NCBI GenBank assembly: GCA_947176715.1
Contig: CAMWRR010000010.1
Span: 1-16,630 of the forward strand
Direction: 5' to 3'
Source: an uncultured Rikenellaceae bacterium
GTDB lineage: Bacteria > Bacteroidota > Bacteroidia > Bacteroidales > Rikenellaceae
DNA: 16,630 nucleotides
This document shows, piece by piece, positions 13,500 through 16,630 of this stretch (within the stretch, counting starts at the first letter, position 1; each line of letters opens with the position of its first letter). Position numbers and translations under genes: made by a program. The notes below the pieces were generated by a model, which had not been told where the DNA came from, ran no database searches, and saw only the letters and a program-made list of their open reading frames with translations.

Positions 13500-14867
13500 A
13501 TGAAGAAGATAATTTTAACCGCAATAGCCGTAGCCTGCACCCTGTCGCTCGGTGCACAAGACACTCACATGCTCACGGCCGCAGGCATAACGCCGCAGAG
13601 ACTCTATCTCAATCCGGCCATGATGCCAGAACACTCCTATATGTCGTTGCCGCTCTTGGGCAGCCTCGGCTTCAATGTCGGCACCTCGCTCGGATACGGG
13701 TCGCTGATAAAGAACGGCTACATCGACGGTGCGTCGTTGGCGCGCGACATGAAAAACAAGGCCATGAGGACCGATCTGAGTCTCGACATATTCTCTTTCG
13801 GGGTGCGTTTCAAGGATGATAATCTCGTTAGCGTCTCTAACCGTATGAGGGTGAGTACCGGTATGGGCTATCCGTCCGGGCTTTTCGGCTACATATTCGA
13901 CAACCCCATCGGTTACAGCGGCTCTTTCGACATACCCCTCAAGGCCGATATTCTGGCGTGGAACGAGACGGCCATAGGCTACAGCCGCCGCATAAACGAC
14001 AACTGGAGCGTCGGCGGCAGGGTCAAGTATGTCATGGGGCTCGTGCGTGTGAATACCCGCGCCACCGGATTCAGAATAGAGAAAGATATCATGGGTAGCA
14101 CCGTCACCGGCGATGTAGACATAACGGGCGGCAATATCGATTTCGGCGGCGACGAGCTGATAGACCCGGCTAACCTTACGGGCAGTCCCGGTGCGGCTTT
14201 CGACATAGGTGCGGCGTGGCGCTCCGACGATGCCAGATGGCGCATAGGTGCGGGTCTGTCGGACATAGGTTTCATCAAGTGGTCGGGCGGCTCGTCGTCG
14301 CGCATATACTCCTCGGAGAGCAAGAGCTACCGTTTCGAGGGTTTCGGCGATCTCGAAGAGATATTCGGCTCTGCCTCTTTCGACGATATGATCGACTCGG
14401 TATATAACGATCTGCTCGACTGCATAGAGCTCGACACCGTACACGGATATGCCCACACCGGCACGATGCCCCTTACGATGAATGTCAGCGGCGAGTTCGA
14501 CATCCGCGGCGACAAACGTCACGTAGTGTCGCTCGACCTGCTCGGTACGTTCAATCCGAAACAGCCGCTCTACTACTCTGTCACGGCCGGATATCGCTAC
14601 ACCACGGGCAACGGCCGCTTTTCGGCCTTGGCTACGCTGTCGCACAAACTGGTCGATCCGTTGGCATTGGGCCTCGGGATAATGGCCAATACCCGTAATT
14701 TCCAGTTCTTCGTGCTCGGCGACGCCAGCGTGGGTGCCTTTGCCGGGAATCTGAGCAAAATTTCCGGCATGTCGTTGCGCACGGGCATCAACTTCTTCTT
14801 CGGTTGCAGAGACAGGTGCCGCCCGCACAGAGGCGGTGAAAAATATCGTTACGTAAATTCATATTGA
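13500..14867 (+). CDS. DUF5723-like predicted outer-membrane beta-barrel protein
   Basis: This encodes 455 residues from ATG 13500. An in-frame GTG at 13494 adds two residues, but the ATG gives a standard MKKIIL signal start and is preferred. The signal peptide ends LSLGAQ (about 15-20). The mature N-terminus carries the LNPAMMPEHSYMSLPLLGSLGF-type segment typical of DUF5723/PorV-like barrels of Bacteroidetes. Amphipathic strands follow throughout (NWSVGGRVKYVMGLV, WRIGAGLSDIGFIKW, YYSVTAGYRYTTGNGRF) up to SLRTGINFFFG near the end. A short Arg/Lys-rich tail after FFFG is unusual, since such barrels often end at an aromatic residue of the last strand. The family assignment rests on recalled sequence features. 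It follows the lipoprotein gene after 17 nt. A structural or transport role in the outer membrane is inferred. Confidence 0.83.
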   Translation: MKKIILTAIAVACTLSLGAQDTHMLTAAGITPQRLYLNPAMMPEHSYMSLPLLGSLGFNVGTSLGYGSLIKNGYIDGASLARDMKNKAMRTDLSLDIFSFGVRFKDDNLVSVSNRMRVSTGMGYPSGLFGYIFDNPIGYSGSFDIPLKADILAWNETAIGYSRRINDNWSVGGRVKYVMGLVRVNTRATGFRIEKDIMGSTVTGDVDITGGNIDFGGDELIDPANLTGSPGAAFDIGAAWRSDDARWRIGAGLSDIGFIKWSGGSSSRIYSSESKSYRFEGFGDLEEIFGSASFDDMIDSVYNDLLDCIELDTVHGYAHTGTMPLTMNVSGEFDIRGDKRHVVSLDLLGTFNPKQPLYYSVTAGYRYTTGNGRFSALATLSHKLVDPLALGLGIMANTRNFQFFVLGDASVGAFAGNLSKISGMSLRTGINFFFGCRDRCRPHRGGEKYRYVNSY

Positions 14868-14880
14868 GCGATAAAATAGC

Positions 14881-14888
14881 TATATTTG
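14881..14888 (+). promoter_or_regulatory. -7 box of the ssb promoter
   Basis: TATATTTG fits TAnnTTTG, 31 nt before the ssb ATG. The nearest TTG upstream (14864-14866) is only 14 nt away, and no standard -33 box is visible. Confidence 0.5.
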
Positions 14889-14919
14889 CATAATCGACAT
14901 ATCGTTAAAAACAATCATT

Positions 14920-15438
14920 ATGATAAACAAGGTAATATTGGTAGGTAACGTAGGCAGCGACCCGGAGGTGCGCACATTCGAGGACGGCGGCAAGATGGCG
15001 CGCGTCAACATAGCCACTAACGAACGCATCTACAACCCCTCCACACAGGAGTGGAAAGACCACACCGAGTGGCATACGCTCACATTCGGACGACGCACGG
15101 CCAACGTTGTGGAGATGTACGTGCGCAAAGGCTCGCAGATATATGTGGAGGGCAAGCTCCGCACCCGTCAGTGGGAGGATGAGAACAAGGTGCGCCGTTA
15201 CAGCACGGAGGTGAATGTCGACGAGTTGCGTCTTTTGGGACGCCGCGCCGACAACGAACGTCCCGCCGCTCCCATGAGTAGCTACGACAACAATTACGGA
15301 GCCGCTCCCGCACAGTCGCGTCCTGCCCCTCAGGCTCAGCCCGCGCAGTATCAGTCTGCGGGCGGTTATGCCGCTTCGGCTCCCGAAACTCCCTCGGTGG
15401 AGACGGTCGACGGCGGTGTGGACGATCTGCCGTTCTGA
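14920..15438 (+). CDS. ssb: Single-stranded DNA-binding protein
   Basis: This encodes 172 residues. It binds single-stranded DNA during replication, repair and recombination, usually as a tetramer. The OB-fold domain spans about 1-108: INKVILVGNVGSDPEVR at the N-terminus, TEWHTLTFGRRTANVVEMYV in the middle, and KGSQIYVEGKLRTRQW leading to the last strands. A disordered Pro/Ala/Gln-rich linker follows (about 112-160). The acidic tip ends in DDLPF, the conserved motif that recruits partner proteins. Length and layout are normal for a bacterial SSB. It appears monocistronic: its own -7 box lies 31 nt upstream and an intrinsic terminator begins 23 nt after the stop. Confidence 0.97.
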   Translation: MINKVILVGNVGSDPEVRTFEDGGKMARVNIATNERIYNPSTQEWKDHTEWHTLTFGRRTANVVEMYVRKGSQIYVEGKLRTRQWEDENKVRRYSTEVNVDELRLLGRRADNERPAAPMSSYDNNYGAAPAQSRPAPQAQPAQYQSAGGYAASAPETPSVETVDGGVDDLPF

Positions 15439-15460
15439 TACCTAACGCATACATGGTCCG

Positions 15461-15506
15461 AACGCCGCACTCTCTTTGTTGAGGGGTGCGGCGTTTATCC
15501 GTTTTT
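15461..15506 (+). terminator. Intrinsic terminator of ssb
   Basis: AACGCCGCAC (15461-15470) pairs perfectly with GTGCGGCGTT (15486-15495); an inner CTC/GAG adds stability. T-rich sequence follows (TTATCCGTTTTTG). The T-run at its end overlaps the -33 box of the next promoter. Confidence 0.85.
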
Positions 15507-15534
15507 GCAGGTATGCTATTTTTTGTTACTTTTG
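15504..15534 (+). promoter_or_regulatory. Bacteroidetes-type promoter for the ricT-like gene
   Basis: TTTG (15504-15507), 19 nt, then TACTTTTG (15527-15534) fits the TTTG/TAnnTTTG pattern closely. The leader to the ATG at 15645 is about 100 nt. Confidence 0.62.
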
Positions 15535-15644
15535 TAGATTATTGTACCATATTGTCGCCGTAAAGGCAGGCTGTGTCCGGAACGTAACCGGCGTTATGCC
15601 GCGGACGGGTCCTGCGGGCGACGATTAAACTCGTATCTGTCGTA

Positions 15645-16630
15645 ATGAAAGAATATAAAACGGATGTGGGACGCGGTTGCACCTTCTGCAACGGCGACAC
15701 TCCAGAAGAGACATCGGCCAAGGCGTGCCGGGGATGTTACAAGTTGGGAGAGTACGACTGGCTCTCGGATATACCCGAGGCGTGCGAGGGCGACATCTTC
15801 GAGGTGCGCTTCAAGAATACGCGCAAGGGGTTCTACCGCAACGCCTCCGATGTAAGGTTGGAGGTGGGCGACATAGTGGCGGTAGAGGCCTCTCCCGGTC
15901 ACGACATAGGCATAGTGAGTCTCACAGGCGACATGGTGGCCAAACAGATGAGACGTACCGGTTTCCGCTCCGAAGGGGTGGAGTTCAAGAAGATATACCG
16001 CAAAGCCCGTCCGGCCGACATCGTCAAGTGGCAGGAGGCCATAGCGTTGGAACATAGCACCATGATACGCTCGCGAGTGATAGCCGCCGATCTGGGTCTC
16101 AACATGAAGATAGGCGACGTGGAGTATCAGGGCGACAAGATGAAGGCCATCTTCTACTATATCGCCGACGAGAGGGTCGACTTCCGCGAGCTTATCAAGA
16201 TATTCGCCGAACAGTTCCGCATACGCATAGAGATGAAGCAGATAGGCGCCCGTCAGGAGGCCGGCCGCATAGGCGGCATAGGCTCGTGCGGACGCGAGCT
16301 CTGCTGTTCTACATGGATGAGCGGCTTCGTGTCGGTGACCACCAATTCGGCACGCTTTCAGGAGATATCGCTCAACCCGCAGAAGTTGGCGGGACAGTGC
16401 GGTAAGCTAAAATGTTGCCTCAACTACGAGGTGGATACATATATAGACGCCCGTCGCGAATTTCCGCGCATCAACGCCCCGTTGGAGACGTTGGAGGGCA
16501 ACTACTATCTGGTCAAGAGCGACATATTCAAAAAACAGCTCTCCTTCTCGTCGGACCCCAACAGCGCCGTCAACATAGTGACCGTGCCGCTCAGCCGTGT
16601 ACGTGAGATATTGTCGATGAACCGCAGAGG
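15645..16630 (+). CDS. ricT: PSP1-domain protein, RicT (YaaT)-like, truncated by window end
   Basis: The frame opens at ATG 15645 and runs off the right edge, giving 328 visible residues. The PSP1 domain is recognised from VRFKNTRKGFYRN (54-66), GDIVAVEASPGHDIGIVSLTG (75-95), FKKIYRKARPADI (114-126) and the FRELIKIFAEQFRIRIEMKQIGARQEA region (180-206). The cysteine sets are GSCGRELCC (213-221) and GQCGKLKCCLNYE (250-262). These match the iron-sulfur-ligand cysteines of Bacillus RicT, which with RicA and RicF influences RNase Y-dependent RNA processing. The N-terminus also holds CTFC (12-15) and CRGC (28-31), a possible zinc-ribbon-like pair. Bacteroidetes do not sporulate, so the old stage-0 sporulation label is misleading. 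It has its own promoter at 15504-15534. Partner proteins are not in the window. Confidence 0.92.
   Translation, partial: MKEYKTDVGRGCTFCNGDTPEETSAKACRGCYKLGEYDWLSDIPEACEGDIFEVRFKNTRKGFYRNASDVRLEVGDIVAVEASPGHDIGIVSLTGDMVAKQMRRTGFRSEGVEFKKIYRKARPADIVKWQEAIALEHSTMIRSRVIAADLGLNMKIGDVEYQGDKMKAIFYYIADERVDFRELIKIFAEQFRIRIEMKQIGARQEAGRIGGIGSCGRELCCSTWMSGFVSVTTNSARFQEISLNPQKLAGQCGKLKCCLNYEVDTYIDARREFPRINAPLETLEGNYYLVKSDIFKKQLSFSSDPNSAVNIVTVPLSRVREILSMNRR

Noticed and set aside
13515..14828. 437-codon minus-strand frame opposite the DUF5723-like gene
   Set aside because: It is antisense to a gene with a signal peptide and clear beta-barrel pattern; the antisense product is Arg/Ala/Val-rich without motifs.
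1..16630. CRISPR array, tRNA/rRNA genes, insertion sequence or prophage genes
   Set aside because: No regularly spaced short repeats, no cloverleaf or rRNA sequence recognised, and no transposase, integrase or phage structural motif in any frame.

Overview
The window reads as a Bacteroidales-type chromosome segment. Several promoters match the Bacteroidetes sigma-ABfr pattern (a TAnnTTTG -7 box, sometimes with TTTG or TTG about 19-23 nt upstream). Shine-Dalgarno sites are weak or absent. There are many signal-peptide lipoproteins, a large acyl-CoA dehydrogenase next to etfB-etfA, a PSP1/RicT protein without sporulation genes, and heavy ATA use for isoleucine. No tRNA, rRNA, CRISPR array or transposase was seen. 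I would not name a genus.

Layout. (1) 1-3353, minus strand, AT-richer than the rest: a tandem array of three small secreted paralogs (770-1300, 1689-2141, 2564-3046). Each has its own promoter and a long (~230 nt) conserved 5' leader. The last gene runs into a partial gene with a PD-(D/E)XK-nuclease-like motif that continues off the left edge. (2) 3493-7426, minus strand: an etfB-etfA-acyl-CoA dehydrogenase operon. It has a promoter, an unusual leader with a 12-bp hairpin whose loop is complementary to sequence nearer the start codon, and a strong intrinsic terminator. (3) 7427-7800: no convincing gene. (4) 7801-11442, minus strand: three predicted beta-propeller lipoproteins. Two are tandem paralogs sharing a 415-bp segment with one mismatch. 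(5) 11443-11937: divergent intergenic region. (6) 11938-14867, plus strand: a lipoprotein of unknown function and a DUF5723-like outer-membrane protein, 17 nt apart. (7) 14881-16630, plus strand: ssb and a right-truncated ricT-like gene, separated by a terminator that abuts the ricT promoter.

The most interesting material is the repeated leader of the small secreted genes. Its hairpin arms vary in a compensatory way among the three copies. One internal strand can pair either with an upstream strand or with a near-copy of that strand lying against the start codon. That arrangement would suit a translational switch. I cannot match it to a named RNA family. The etfB leader is a second, independent candidate for RNA- or operator-based control. 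The rest is ordinary core and envelope content: fatty-acyl-CoA oxidation/reduction coupled to an electron-transfer flavoprotein, surface or periplasmic lipoproteins, single-stranded DNA binding and RNA-processing control.
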